From: an uncultured Alcanivorax sp.
Lineage (GTDB): Bacteria > Pseudomonadota > Gammaproteobacteria > Pseudomonadales > Alcanivoracaceae
DNA: 64,000 bases
Assembly (NCBI RefSeq): GCF_947258575.1
Contig: NZ_CAMYIV010000011.1
Span: forward strand, 471,546-535,545
Direction: 5' to 3'
The notes beneath the pieces were generated by a model. The model had not been told where the DNA came from, searched no databases, and worked only from the letters and a program-made list of their open reading frames with translations. Position numbers and translations under genes: made by a program. Position 1 is the first letter of the stretch, and every line of letters starts with the position of its first letter. This document shows, in pieces, positions 35,750-44,513 of the stretch.

Positions 35750-36008
35750 ACATGTACTGGTGAGCGGTATGGTTCAGGGGGTAGGCTACCGGGCCTGGAC
35801 CCAACACCAAGCCAGCCTGCGAGATCTTGCCGGTTGGGTACGTAATTGTGACGACGGCCGTGTGGAAGCCATCTTGCACGGCCCGCCGGATGCGGTATCG
35901 GCGATGCTGGACGCTATGCGCCAGGGGCCGGCCATGGCCCGGGTGGAGGAGGTCATCACCCGGGATGCAGAGGCGCCGCAGACCCGGCATTTTGAGGTAA
36001 CTCGATGA
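35736..36008 (+). CDS. acyP: Acylphosphatase
   Basis: A 90-residue enzyme that hydrolyses acyl phosphates such as carbamoyl or acetyl phosphate. Catalytic Arg19 is in VQGVGYRAW and Asn37 in GWVRNCDDGRVEA. Two adjacent ATGs exist; the second has the better 7-bp distance to GGGAG. It overlaps yihY upstream and shares ATGA with the hydrolase downstream, so the three are translated together. Confidence 0.92.
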   Translation: MAITKHVLVSGMVQGVGYRAWTQHQASLRDLAGWVRNCDDGRVEAILHGPPDAVSAMLDAMRQGPAMARVEEVITRDAEAPQTRHFEVTR

Positions 36009-36880
36009 AACAGGTTGAACTGGTAAACGGGGACTTGCGCTTTCCGGCCCTGATGGCTGGCAGCGGCGAGCCCGTGATTTTGCTGCACGGTTTTCCGGAC
36101 ACCTACGAAAACTGGGCGGTACAGATCAATGCCCTGGCGGCGGCCGGGTATACGGCGATTGCTCCGGCTCTGCGCGGTTATGCACCGAGCTGTCAGTCCG
36201 GGAGTGGTGATTATTCTGTTTATGCAGGGGTGGATGACCTGATGGTATTCGCCGCTCAGCTGGGCGGCCGAGTCCATTTGATCGGTCATGACTGGGGCGC
36301 AGCGGTGGGCTATCTGGCCTGTGCCCAGTCTCCGGAAACCTTCTGCTCTTTCAGTGCCCTGGCGATTCCGCCCTTGAGGCGTATCCCCCAGGCGCTGCTC
36401 AAAGTGCCCGAACAAGTGTTACTTAGCGGGTACATGCAATTTTTCCAGTTGCCGGTTGCACCGGAAGCCTGGCTCAAGCGTGGTGATCTCAGTGGTGTGG
36501 ACACCCTGTGGCGGCGCTGGTCGCCGGACTGGGACCCCGGTCTCTATCTGGACAATGCCAAGCACACCCTGGCCGAACCAGGTGTTATCGGGGCGGCGCT
36601 GGGCTGGTACCGGGCCATGTTCAAGCTGTGGAAGAAGGAGCAGCGCAAAGCCCTGAGCTGGCTGGGTCAGGATATTTCCACGCCCACTCAGATACTGATC
36701 GGCGAGAATGATGGCTGTATGAGCCCCAAACTGCTCGAACACACTCTGGTAGAGAGTGACTTCAGCGGTGGTGTGGAGCTGCAGCGGATCGCCAATGCCG
36801 GGCACTTCCTGCACCTGGAGCAACCGGAAGTTGTCAACGATCATCTGCTGCGGTTACTCAATAATACCCGCTGCGATTGA
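36005..36880 (+). CDS. Alpha/beta hydrolase, epoxide hydrolase / haloalkane dehalogenase-like
   Basis: A 291-residue soluble hydrolase. HGFPDTYENW (about 29-38) is the oxyanion region, the nucleophile is Asp96 in IGHDWGAAVGY, and the C-terminal histidine is in IANAGHFLHLEQPE. An Asp nucleophile rather than Ser points to epoxide hydrolases or dehalogenases, not esterases. A cap domain lies at about 130-220. The substrate is unknown. It is coupled to acyP by a 4-bp overlap and followed by a long GTAGGAGC inverted-repeat element. Confidence 0.82.
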   Translation: MKQVELVNGDLRFPALMAGSGEPVILLHGFPDTYENWAVQINALAAAGYTAIAPALRGYAPSCQSGSGDYSVYAGVDDLMVFAAQLGGRVHLIGHDWGAAVGYLACAQSPETFCSFSALAIPPLRRIPQALLKVPEQVLLSGYMQFFQLPVAPEAWLKRGDLSGVDTLWRRWSPDWDPGLYLDNAKHTLAEPGVIGAALGWYRAMFKLWKKEQRKALSWLGQDISTPTQILIGENDGCMSPKLLEHTLVESDFSGGVELQRIANAGHFLHLEQPEVVNDHLLRLLNNTRCD

Positions 36881-36947
36881 ATGAGCTACGAGCTACGCTC
36901 GTTGGATGGGGAAAAGGCTAAACTTCGGTGCTCTCTACGAAGCCGCT

Positions 36948-37105
36948 GTAGGAGCTATGCTTGCATGGCGAACCGCGCTTGCGCGTAAATCGACCGTTGG
37001 CCGATCAGGAAGCCCAGCGCTCGACAGGTTCCAGAAAGAACGGCGGACGACGTGGATCTCTGCCGCCTCGCTGGGCTCGGTTCGCTATGCAAGCATAGCT
37101 CCTAC
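36948..37105. repeat. GTAGGAGC-type palindromic element, copy 1, MITE-like
   Basis: 158 bp bounded by 27-bp near-perfect inverted repeats (26 of 27 match), starting GTAGGAGCTATGCTTGCAT at 36948-36974 and ending at 37079-37105. A second, inner inverted repeat (GCCCAGCG / CGCTGGGC near 37011 and 37068) extends the palindrome. It fills most of the 356-bp gap between the hydrolase and fumarase genes. Only the outer GTAGGAGC and inner GCGAAC parts are shared with copies 2 and 3. No gene within is credible. Confidence 0.85.
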
Positions 37106-37172
37106 AGAAAGGCCTCAATTCTCGACACTCCTGCAAAGAGGGCTGGCTGGCAAGCACTGCCCGCTTTCGGTT

Positions 37173-37201
37173 TTCACCCCCTTCACACTCTGCGCTATAC
37201 T
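37173..37201 (+). promoter_or_regulatory. Putative sigma70 promoter of the fumarase gene
   Basis: TTCACC at 37173-37178 and TATACT at 37196-37201 are separated by 17 bp and lie 36 bp before the start codon. The leader contains GCAGGAG as ribosome-binding site. Confidence 0.5.
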
Positions 37202-37236
37202 ACGCGCCCCCAATTTGTCCCAGCAGGAGTAATCCC

Positions 37237-38739
37237 ATGACGGTGATTCGCCAGGATGACCTGATTCAGAGCGTGGCCGATGCCTTGCAGTATATCTCTT
37301 ACTACCACCCGGTGGATTTCATCCGCGCGGTGAAAGAAGCCTACGAGAAGGAAGAGAGCAAGGCTGCCAAGGACGCCATGGCGCAGATCCTGGTCAACTC
37401 CCGCATGGCCGCCATGGGCCGTCGTCCGATCTGCCAGGACACCGGTATCGTGACGGTGTTTGCCAAGGTGGGCATGAATGTCACCTTCGAAGGCGACATG
37501 AGCCTGGACGACATGATCAACGAAGGTGTGCGCCGGGCCTACAACCACCCGGAGAACGTGTTGCGCGCCTCGGTGCTGGCGGACCCAGACGGCAAGCGTG
37601 CCAACACCAAGGACAATACCCCAGCGGTGATCAACTACTCCATCGTGCCCGGTGACACCCTGGAAATCGATGTGGCCGCCAAAGGCGGTGGCTCAGAAGC
37701 GAAATCCAAGTTCGCCATGCTCAACCCGTCCGATTCCGTGGTGGATTGGGTGCTGGAACAGATTCCCAAGATGGGGGCCGGTTGGTGTCCGCCAGGCATG
37801 CTCGGCATCGGCATCGGCGGCACCGCCGAGAAGGCCATGCTGATCGCCAAGGAATCCCTGATGGATCCCATCGACATCCACGAGCTGCAGGCCCGTGGCG
37901 CCCAGACCCGTTCTGAAGAGCTGCGTCTGGAGTTGTTCGAAAAAGTGAACGCCCTCGGCGTTGGCGCCCAGGGCCTGGGCGGCCTGACCACCGTGCTGGA
38001 CGTGAAAGTGGTGGATTACCCCACCCACGCGGCCAACAAACCTGTGGCGCTGATCCCCAACTGCGCGGCTACCCGTCATGCTCACTTCATTCTCGATGGA
38101 ACCGGCCCGGCGGATCTGAAGGCACCGGACCTGGAAGAGTGGCCGGACATTGCCTGGGGCAACGACGAAGGCGCCAAGCGCGTCAATCTGGATACTGTCA
38201 CCCCGGAAGAAGTGCAGACCTGGCAGCCCGGCGATACCCTGCTGCTGTCCGGCAAGCTGCTCACCGGCCGTGATGCCGCCCACAAGCGCATGGTGGACAT
38301 GATCTCCAAGGGTGAAAAACTGCCCGTGGACTTCACCAACCGCTTTATCTACTACGTGGGCCCGGTGGACCCGGTGGGTGACGAAGTGGTCGGTCCCGCC
38401 GGCCCCACCACAGCCACCCGTATGGACAAGTTCACCCGCACCATGCTGGAAGAAACCGGTCTGATCGGCATGGTCGGCAAGGCTGAGCGTGGCGATACCG
38501 CCATTGAAGCCATCAAGGACAACAAGGCGGTATATCTGATGGCCGTGGGCGGCGCTGCCTACCTGGTGTCCAAGGCGATCCGTAAATCCCGTGTGGCCGC
38601 CTTTGAAGACCTGGGCATGGAAGCCATCTACGAATTCGAAGTGGAAGATATGCCGGTGACCGTGGCCGTGGACTCCACAGGTGAATCCGTTCACAAGACC
38701 GGCCCGGTGATCTGGAAAGAAAAGATCGCTGCACGTTAA
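37237..38739 (+). CDS. fumA: Class I (iron-sulfur) fumarate hydratase
   Basis: A 500-residue TCA-cycle enzyme interconverting fumarate and malate with an oxygen-sensitive [4Fe-4S] cluster. The three cluster cysteines are Cys66 (PICQDTG), Cys184 (GAGWCPPGML) and Cys276 (IPNCAATRH), with spacing like known class I enzymes. The alpha part (about 10-290) is followed by the beta part (about 300-495), fused as in E. coli FumA/FumB. It has its own promoter and a strong terminator, so it is a single-gene unit. The symbol fumA is used by similarity; fumB-like activity cannot be separated. Confidence 0.93.
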   Translation: MTVIRQDDLIQSVADALQYISYYHPVDFIRAVKEAYEKEESKAAKDAMAQILVNSRMAAMGRRPICQDTGIVTVFAKVGMNVTFEGDMSLDDMINEGVRRAYNHPENVLRASVLADPDGKRANTKDNTPAVINYSIVPGDTLEIDVAAKGGGSEAKSKFAMLNPSDSVVDWVLEQIPKMGAGWCPPGMLGIGIGGTAEKAMLIAKESLMDPIDIHELQARGAQTRSEELRLELFEKVNALGVGAQGLGGLTTVLDVKVVDYPTHAANKPVALIPNCAATRHAHFILDGTGPADLKAPDLEEWPDIAWGNDEGAKRVNLDTVTPEEVQTWQPGDTLLLSGKLLTGRDAAHKRMVDMISKGEKLPVDFTNRFIYYVGPVDPVGDEVVGPAGPTTATRMDKFTRTMLEETGLIGMVGKAERGDTAIEAIKDNKAVYLMAVGGAAYLVSKAIRKSRVAAFEDLGMEAIYEFEVEDMPVTVAVDSTGESVHKTGPVIWKEKIAAR

Positions 38740-38757
38740 GCTCCTGCAAGTCTCGGA

Positions 38758-38785
38758 GGGGGTAGCCTGGCTACCCCCTTTCTTT
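38758..38785 (+). terminator. Intrinsic terminator of the fumarase gene
   Basis: An 8-bp stem GGGGGTAG / CTACCCCC with loop CCTGG, then TTTCTTT. It starts 18 bp after the stop. Confidence 0.9.
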
Positions 38786-38816
38786 CCCGTCCCGATCTCA
38801 CAGGCGACGTTCTGTT

Positions 38817-39653
38817 GTGCGTATTGTTCCGGCTTTTCTCATTGGGTGCTTGATAGCGACTGTCAGCGGTTGCAGCACTGTGGTGCCGACCACGGCCGAC
38901 TGGCTGGGCTGGACCCGTGCGCCAGCCCAGGTGGATGGCCTCGACTACCATGAGATCGACGCGCTGGGCGCCCGCGTAGGAGGCTGTCAGTCTCTCTATC
39001 AGCACCACCGGGATGCCCGTTACCTGAAAGAGCAGCAGGCTACGGCATGGCAGGGTGACTGCGTGGAGCAAATCGCCCGAGCCCGCAAGGCCCGGCGTTA
39101 TGCGCAACAGGTGGATCTGGAGGTAGAAAGGGCCTGGCAGGCCGTGCTGGCCCACAAGGAAGCGCAGCGTCGGCAGGCACAGCGGCGTCGGGAGCTACGC
39201 GATGACATGCTTCAGGCCCAGAAAATGGCGGAAAGCCTGCGCAATGCCGAAGAGGAACAGGAAAAGGCCCAGAGCCAGCGTCTGGAAAGGCTGGACGGCG
39301 CCAATATCCACAACCTGATGCTGGAAGTGCCGAACCTGCCACTGGCGTTTACCGTGGGCTCCGCCTCGGCAATGACCTTGAAACGGTTTCTGGCCTGTCT
39401 GGAAGTGCTGTATCCCAATGAGGGGTATCAGATCCGGCGTGATGGCGACAAGCTGACGGTGAAGGCGGAGCGAGCCACCATGATGCGTGGTGATGTGCTG
39501 CTGGAAAGTCGCTATACGAGAATTTGGGACAACTGGACCTTGCAGTACCTGTCTGTGGGTGAGATCCGGGCGGAAAATGCCCAGGATCGCTACGTGCTTG
39601 CCCAGAACCTGCTGGGTTCCCAGTGTCAGCCTGACCGGCAAGAGGGCAATTAA
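38817..39653 (+). CDS. Lipoprotein with a long coiled coil, function unknown
   Basis: A 278-residue protein from a GTG start. The lipobox VSGC places the acylated cysteine at 19. Residues about 65-160 are rich in Arg, Gln, Glu and Ala with heptad character (ARKARRYAQQVDLEVERAWQ, QKMAESLRNAEEEQEKAQ), predicting a coiled coil. A C-terminal domain (about 170-275) starts NIHNLMLEVPNLPLAF. I recognise no family. The frame is otherwise complete, has codon use like its neighbours and follows the fumarase terminator. Confidence 0.68.
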   Translation: MRIVPAFLIGCLIATVSGCSTVVPTTADWLGWTRAPAQVDGLDYHEIDALGARVGGCQSLYQHHRDARYLKEQQATAWQGDCVEQIARARKARRYAQQVDLEVERAWQAVLAHKEAQRRQAQRRRELRDDMLQAQKMAESLRNAEEEQEKAQSQRLERLDGANIHNLMLEVPNLPLAFTVGSASAMTLKRFLACLEVLYPNEGYQIRRDGDKLTVKAERATMMRGDVLLESRYTRIWDNWTLQYLSVGEIRAENAQDRYVLAQNLLGSQCQPDRQEGN

Positions 39654-39726
39654 GCCGGCTGCTCCCGTTTCTTAACGGCTCACCCCAAATCCTAAATCCC
39701 TGACCACGCGATTATCGTTCTGCGCC

Positions 39727-39805
39727 GTAGGGTGGATTAGCCGTAGGCGTAATCCACATATTCACGGTGTGCTGGTGGATTACGCTTGAAGCTAATCGAC
39801 CCTAC
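39727..39805. repeat. TAGGGTGGATTA inverted-repeat element, copy 2
   Basis: 79 bp, beginning GTAGGGTGGATTAGCCGTA and ending GCTAATCGACCCTAC. Each end folds as TGGATTA...TAATCCA. Between this element and the next one (39806-40019) I see no gene, repeat or other signal. Confidence 0.85.
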
Positions 39806-40019
39806 GCAACTGGCTTAGGCTTGAGGTTCGCGTTGCGAAACCCAGCCTGCCAGATCTGTCGAATAAGTCCGGGAGCCCGGCCCCATCCCTGGGGCTACGG
39901 AGATCAATCAGGTCTTCCTGGGGTCACAGTACGAAGGCCTGGGGCCACCCGGACAATCAATATACTGTTCATTTGGTCAGTGGTCAATCAAAGTGGCCAA
40001 ACCCTGTCCAGACTCCACC

Positions 40020-40116
40020 GTAGGAGCGGCGCTCTCTGTGCTCCGCGGGTATGAGCCGCGAACTGACTTGCGAAGGCATTCCCAAGTACGGTTCGCGGCT
40101 TGAGCGCCGCTCCTAC
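40020..40116. repeat. GTAGGAGC-type palindromic element, copy 2
   Basis: 97 bp bounded by GTAGGAGCGGCGCTC and GAGCGCCGCTCCTAC in inverted order, with GAGCCGCGAAC and GTTCGCGGCT forming the inner pair. It ends 8 bp before the RND gene stop at its convergent end. The design is that of a REP doublet. Confidence 0.85.
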
Positions 40117-40124
40117 AGCTGGCT

Positions 40125-42785
40125 TCAACCCGCCCGCAGCTTCGGCTTCACCGAGATCAGCAGTGCCGGCAGCAGCGTCAGGTTGCTGAGCAGGGCCACC
40201 AGCATGGCCAGACCGGTGAGCAGGCCGAAGTACACCGTGGGGTTGAAGTTGGAGAACGCCAGAATCGAGAAGCCGGCAATGATGGTTAGCGAGGTGTAGT
40301 ACATGGCCTTGCCGATGGAGCCGTGGCAGCGCTTCATGGTGGCCACGTAGTCGTTGTCTTTCGGCAGCTCTTCATGGAAGCGGTGGATGTAGTGAATGGT
40401 GTCATCCACGGCGATGCCGATAGTGATGGCAGTGATGGTGATGGTCATCAGATCCAGCGGCAGGCCGATCCAGCCCATCAGCCCCAGCACCAGCGATGCT
40501 GAGATCAGGCTCGGCACCATGCTGATCAGTGCCACAGGCAGGCTGCGGAAGAGAATCAGCAGCATCACCAGAATGGCGGCGAACACATAGCCCAGGGTCT
40601 TGATCTGGGAATCGAACAAGCTCTGCAACATGTTGTTGTAAAGCACCATGGCGCCGGTCAGATGCACCTGTTCCGGTTGCAGGCCGAAGTTGTTTTCCAT
40701 ATCGGTGCGGATCTTGGCGAGCAGCTCGTTGCGATTCAGGTTTTCGTCCGAGTCGATCACCCGCACGCTGAAGCGCACCTGGTTGCCGTCGTCTGACAGG
40801 TAGGGGCGCACCAGCTGGTCGCGCAGGTCCTCGGGAATGAAGCTGGCCAGCAGCATCAGCTGTACATAGCTGAGCGGCCCCTCGTTCAGTTTTTCCGCAA
40901 CCTTGTAAGTCGTGGCGATGGACAACACCTTGCCGGTTTCTGGCAGGGATTGCAGGTAGTTCTGGATCTCCACCAGTTGGGCCAATCGGGCCGGGGTGAA
41001 CCAGTAGGCGCCTTTCAGGGGATTGGGTTTGGCCTGTTGTGGTTCGGCAAACGGGTCGTCGGAAGGGGCGCTGGCAAAGGGATCTTCACTGCCTGAGGCG
41101 CCAGAGAACGGATCGCTGCCACTGTCTGCAAACGGATCGGGCTCTGCACTGGTGAACGGGTCGCTATCGCCGCCAGATGCGAACGGATCTTCGGCGCTAT
41201 CGTCCATGGATTCACCATCCCAGCCGGTAGCCGGCTGGGATGACGCTGTCGCCGTGCGGGCTTCAGTGCTGGGCGCATCGATGACGATATCCAGTGGCGT
41301 CGTGCCTCCCAGCTTGCGATCAATCTGCAGCATGCCCTGGTAGATTTCGGTGTCTTCCTGGAAATAGTCGATAAAGCGGTTTTCCACCGTCAATCGGCTG
41401 ACGCCCCACAGCGAGGCGACTACGGTGATAATGGCCAGCACCATCAGGGTAGGGCGGTGCTGTTCGGTAAAGCTGGCAAACGCCAGTGTGAACTTGCGGC
41501 TGAAGTCACGCCCCTGTTGTGGTTGGCCGGCCTTCAACGGACCCAGCAGGGCCGGGAAAACCAGAAAACAGACCACCAGCGCCACGCCCAGGCCAAAGGT
41601 CATCATCCAGCCGAAGTCGATCACCGGGCGAATCCCGCTGATCACCAGAGAAGAGAAGCCCACCATGGTGGTGAGGATCATGTAGATCATGGGCCGCATC
41701 ATGTGGGCGGCGGTTTCCCGGATCAGCCACTTCTGGCTCGCATCCGGGTTTTCCTCATGCAGCTCCCGGAAACGCACGGTCAGGTGGATGGTGATCGACA
41801 TGGTGATGATCAGCAGCAGTGATATGTAATTGCTGCTGATCACCGAAACCTTCCAGTCCATCCAGCCCAGCCAGCCGGTCACGGTCAGCACGGTGACGCC
41901 ACAGCAGGCCAGGGGCACCACCACCCAGCGGGGGCGGCGGAAAATCATGAACAGGGTAACGATCAGAAAGGCCAGTACGCCGATCCCGAAAATTTTCAGG
42001 TCTGCGCGGATAAAACGCACCAGGTCAGTGGCGATCATGGGGACCCCGCCCAGGAACAGTTTTGCCTCGTCCCGGTAGGTGTCCATGATGTCGCGCACCT
42101 GATCAATCTCGCCGGCGGTGCGTTCCTGAATCTTGCTGCTGTAGTCACTGAAGGCCTGTGAGGCCTCTTCCAGCGCCTGTTCGCCGTCTTCGTCCAGTTC
42201 GCCCTCGTGTTGCTGAGTGCGTAGCTCATTACGCCGGTAGAGCAGCTCGTAATAGGTTTCGTCGCGCTCGAAACTCACCAGCAGGGCGGTGGTGTTGCCA
42301 TCGTCGCTGACCAGCAGATCTTCATACAGCGGGTTTTCTTCGGTGAACTCCTTTTCCGCCAATGACAGGTCCACATCCTGGTCCGTAAGGGTACGGTAGT
42401 CGTTGGCCAGATCGCTGAATTCCACCTGGGGGCTGAACAGCAACGGCACATCCAGCATGCTGTACACCGAACTGACCCGGTCGACCTGTTTCAGATCGCT
42501 CTGTAATGCTTGCAAGTGTTCCAGCGTATTGCGCTGGAACAGCGGCGCCTGGGACGGCGTATAGGTGATGATCAGGAAATCACTGCCGCCATAGCGCTTG
42601 GAAATCTTCCGGTAGTACTGCAATGCCTCATCGTTCTCGAGCACCAGCGAATCTGCCGATGCATCAATTTTGAACTCCCGGGCCTGCCAGGCAGCAACCG
42701 CACAGAGCAGGGCCAGCAGAGCCAGCCAGAAAACCGGGTGTGCCAGCACAACCCGGCAGTAGGCATTAAACAGTCGATGAGTCAT
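40125..42785 (-). CDS. RND/MMPL-superfamily exporter with a DPF-repeat insert
   Basis: An 886-residue inner-membrane protein. There are about twelve helices in two halves, each starting with a large periplasmic loop. LITMSITIHLTVRFREL and LDLMTITITAITIGIAVDDTIHYIHRFHEEL are the two membrane-embedded motifs of the hydrophobe/amphiphile RND group. The second loop carries a low-complexity insertion at about 515-580 with six DPF units separated by Ser, Asp, Gly and Ala. Such exporters move lipids or hydrophobic compounds. No periplasmic adaptor or outer-membrane channel gene is adjacent. The start is the ATG before THRLFNAYCR. Confidence 0.87.
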   Translation of the reverse strand: MTHRLFNAYCRVVLAHPVFWLALLALLCAVAAWQAREFKIDASADSLVLENDEALQYYRKISKRYGGSDFLIITYTPSQAPLFQRNTLEHLQALQSDLKQVDRVSSVYSMLDVPLLFSPQVEFSDLANDYRTLTDQDVDLSLAEKEFTEENPLYEDLLVSDDGNTTALLVSFERDETYYELLYRRNELRTQQHEGELDEDGEQALEEASQAFSDYSSKIQERTAGEIDQVRDIMDTYRDEAKLFLGGVPMIATDLVRFIRADLKIFGIGVLAFLIVTLFMIFRRPRWVVVPLACCGVTVLTVTGWLGWMDWKVSVISSNYISLLLIITMSITIHLTVRFRELHEENPDASQKWLIRETAAHMMRPMIYMILTTMVGFSSLVISGIRPVIDFGWMMTFGLGVALVVCFLVFPALLGPLKAGQPQQGRDFSRKFTLAFASFTEQHRPTLMVLAIITVVASLWGVSRLTVENRFIDYFQEDTEIYQGMLQIDRKLGGTTPLDIVIDAPSTEARTATASSQPATGWDGESMDDSAEDPFASGGDSDPFTSAEPDPFADSGSDPFSGASGSEDPFASAPSDDPFAEPQQAKPNPLKGAYWFTPARLAQLVEIQNYLQSLPETGKVLSIATTYKVAEKLNEGPLSYVQLMLLASFIPEDLRDQLVRPYLSDDGNQVRFSVRVIDSDENLNRNELLAKIRTDMENNFGLQPEQVHLTGAMVLYNNMLQSLFDSQIKTLGYVFAAILVMLLILFRSLPVALISMVPSLISASLVLGLMGWIGLPLDLMTITITAITIGIAVDDTIHYIHRFHEELPKDNDYVATMKRCHGSIGKAMYYTSLTIIAGFSILAFSNFNPTVYFGLLTGLAMLVALLSNLTLLPALLISVKPKLRAG

Positions 42786-42810
42786 GAAGGAATCCGTTCA
42801 GGGTCAATAA

Positions 42811-43242
42811 TCAGAACATGGCAGCGTATTCTGCCGCAAAGCGGGTATCGAAGCGGTGAATCAGTTTGCCGGCAGGCCAGGCCAGCAGGGTGAGCAGCCC
42901 TTCGGTCCATTCTTCCTGATGCACTCGGCAGCCACCCTGACCATCGTCGATAAACGTAAAGCGATGGGTAATACGGGCGAAGGGTAGATGCAAACCCCAG
43001 GTGATGCGCTCGTTTTCCTTGTATTCCATCACCCGGACCACCACCGGCGCCGGCGGCAGGCCGGGCAGGTCTGCCACAAACAACAGCAGGGCGCCGGGGC
43101 GCCAGTTGCCATTCAGGAGACGGGCATGACGCACTACCGAACACCAGTTCTGCCAGTTGGTGGCGTCGGTAAACAGTTTGAAAGCCTGCTTGCGCGAGGC
43201 CCGGGTGTCGGTGACCTCGTCGACCAGATAGCGTTTGAGCAT
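42811..43242 (-). CDS. SRPBCC-fold (START-like) protein
   Basis: A 143-residue protein. RASRKQAFKLFTDATNWQNWCSVV at the N-terminus and the closing helix LLTLLAWPAGKLIHRFDTRF fit the polyketide cyclase / SRPBCC fold, a hydrophobic ligand-binding cavity with no fixed chemistry. The middle strands include ITHRFTFIDDGQGGCRV. I start at the ATG before LKRYLVDEV. The gene lies 25 bp upstream of the RND exporter start on the same strand, so the two may be an operon handling a hydrophobic ligand; that link is inference. Confidence 0.7.
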   Translation of the reverse strand: MLKRYLVDEVTDTRASRKQAFKLFTDATNWQNWCSVVRHARLLNGNWRPGALLLFVADLPGLPPAPVVVRVMEYKENERITWGLHLPFARITHRFTFIDDGQGGCRVHQEEWTEGLLTLLAWPAGKLIHRFDTRFAAEYAAMF

Positions 43243-43405
43243 AATCGATCCGGTTGTTGATTGGTTGAGCAAGGAGTTGTTCAGCGGCTCCCTAGAGTAC
43301 TCACTGTCTGAGGGAAGCTCCAGTCGGTCAAACGGGCCAATCTATCAGGGTTGGTTGACCTGTCCGATGCCTTTGCCTAGTTTCGGGTGATTGCGAGGAA
43401 ACACC

Positions 43406-44425
43406 ATGACCACAACGTTGCTTCCAGCTTCCATTTTACCCGGCCTCCTTGAGGTATCGCTGCGCAGCCGCCTGGATGTGCAATCCCTGTTCGAGCGTGC
43501 CGGTATTGATGCGGACATTGTCGGTCGCAACGACCGTTTTATCAGCCTGCTGCAACTGGACGAGTTGCTTTATTCCGCGTTCAGCGACAGTGACGATCCG
43601 TTGTTCGGTTTGCATGTGGGGGCTGACAATCACTATGGCAATCTGGATCTGCTTGGCAACGTGATGGCAACGGCCGACACCCTGGAACAAGGGCTGGCCA
43701 TGCTGTTTCGCTACAAGGATCTGGTGGTCCCTTATCTGGACTTCTCTCTGAATGCCATCGATAACGATGTGATGTTGGCGGTGGCCAGCAAGGACCCGAC
43801 CCTGCGCTTTACCGCCACCCGCACCCATAACGAAGTGGTGGTGGCTACTATGGTGGCCATCGGCCGCTCCCTGCTGGGTGGCTCCATGCCGGTAAACGGA
43901 GCCTGTTTTTTGCACGACGAGCCGGTGGCGGATCAGGTGGCGGTTTACCAGCAGTTTTTTCAGTGCCCGTTGCATTTTGCCCAGCAACACAATGCCATCA
44001 CTATCCCGGCCAGTCTGCTCAATGAACCGTTGCCCCGGGCTTATCCCAAATACAACGAGCGCCTGCGCAAATCCGCCGATGAGGTACTGTCCGGTTTATC
44101 ACGGGCTGCCGGTGTGTCCGGCCAGGTGATCAAACAGCTGGAAATCATGCTGGGCGGGCAGGGCGTGACCATGGAAGCGGTGGCCGCCGCCCTGGCCATG
44201 ACACCCCGCACCCTGCAACGTCGCTTGCAGGAGGAAGGCACCCGCTTTGCCCAGCTGCGCGACCAGGTTCGTCACCAGCACGCCTGTCAGGCCCTGCGTG
44301 AGCCGGGTTGTGACATGCAGGCATTGGCCATGGAACTGGGCTTTTCCGACACTGCTAATTTCTACCATGCCTTCAAACGCTGGCAGGGCTGCGCGCCGGG
44401 CCAGTACCGCAAGCAATTCGCCTGA
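43406..44425 (+). CDS. AraC-family transcriptional regulator (OruR-like), second copy
   Basis: A 339-residue regulator of the same class as that at 17192, though sequence similarity outside the DNA-binding part looks low. The sensor domain covers about 20-215. The two C-terminal helix-turn-helix units are AALAMTPRTLQRRLQEEGTRFAQL and LAMELGFSDTANFYHAFKRW, ending GCAPGQYRKQFA. It is divergent from the SRPBCC/RND pair and lies 88 bp before the Met-rich outer-membrane protein gene, so either could be its target. The start ATG is preceded by GCGAGGAAACACC. Confidence 0.87.
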   Translation: MTTTLLPASILPGLLEVSLRSRLDVQSLFERAGIDADIVGRNDRFISLLQLDELLYSAFSDSDDPLFGLHVGADNHYGNLDLLGNVMATADTLEQGLAMLFRYKDLVVPYLDFSLNAIDNDVMLAVASKDPTLRFTATRTHNEVVVATMVAIGRSLLGGSMPVNGACFLHDEPVADQVAVYQQFFQCPLHFAQQHNAITIPASLLNEPLPRAYPKYNERLRKSADEVLSGLSRAAGVSGQVIKQLEIMLGGQGVTMEAVAAALAMTPRTLQRRLQEEGTRFAQLRDQVRHQHACQALREPGCDMQALAMELGFSDTANFYHAFKRWQGCAPGQYRKQFA

Positions 44426-44513
44426 TATAGACAAGACTGCGACGTTTTGCCGCATTGGCATTGCCGGCGGTATCCGTAAGCTGCTCGCAATTGTTATTCA
44501 GTGGGGAAGCGAG

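Noticed and set aside
36906..37232. 108-codon plus-strand open frame between hydrolase and fumarase genes
   Set aside because: It lies across a palindromic repeat and the fumarase promoter; composition follows the repeat.
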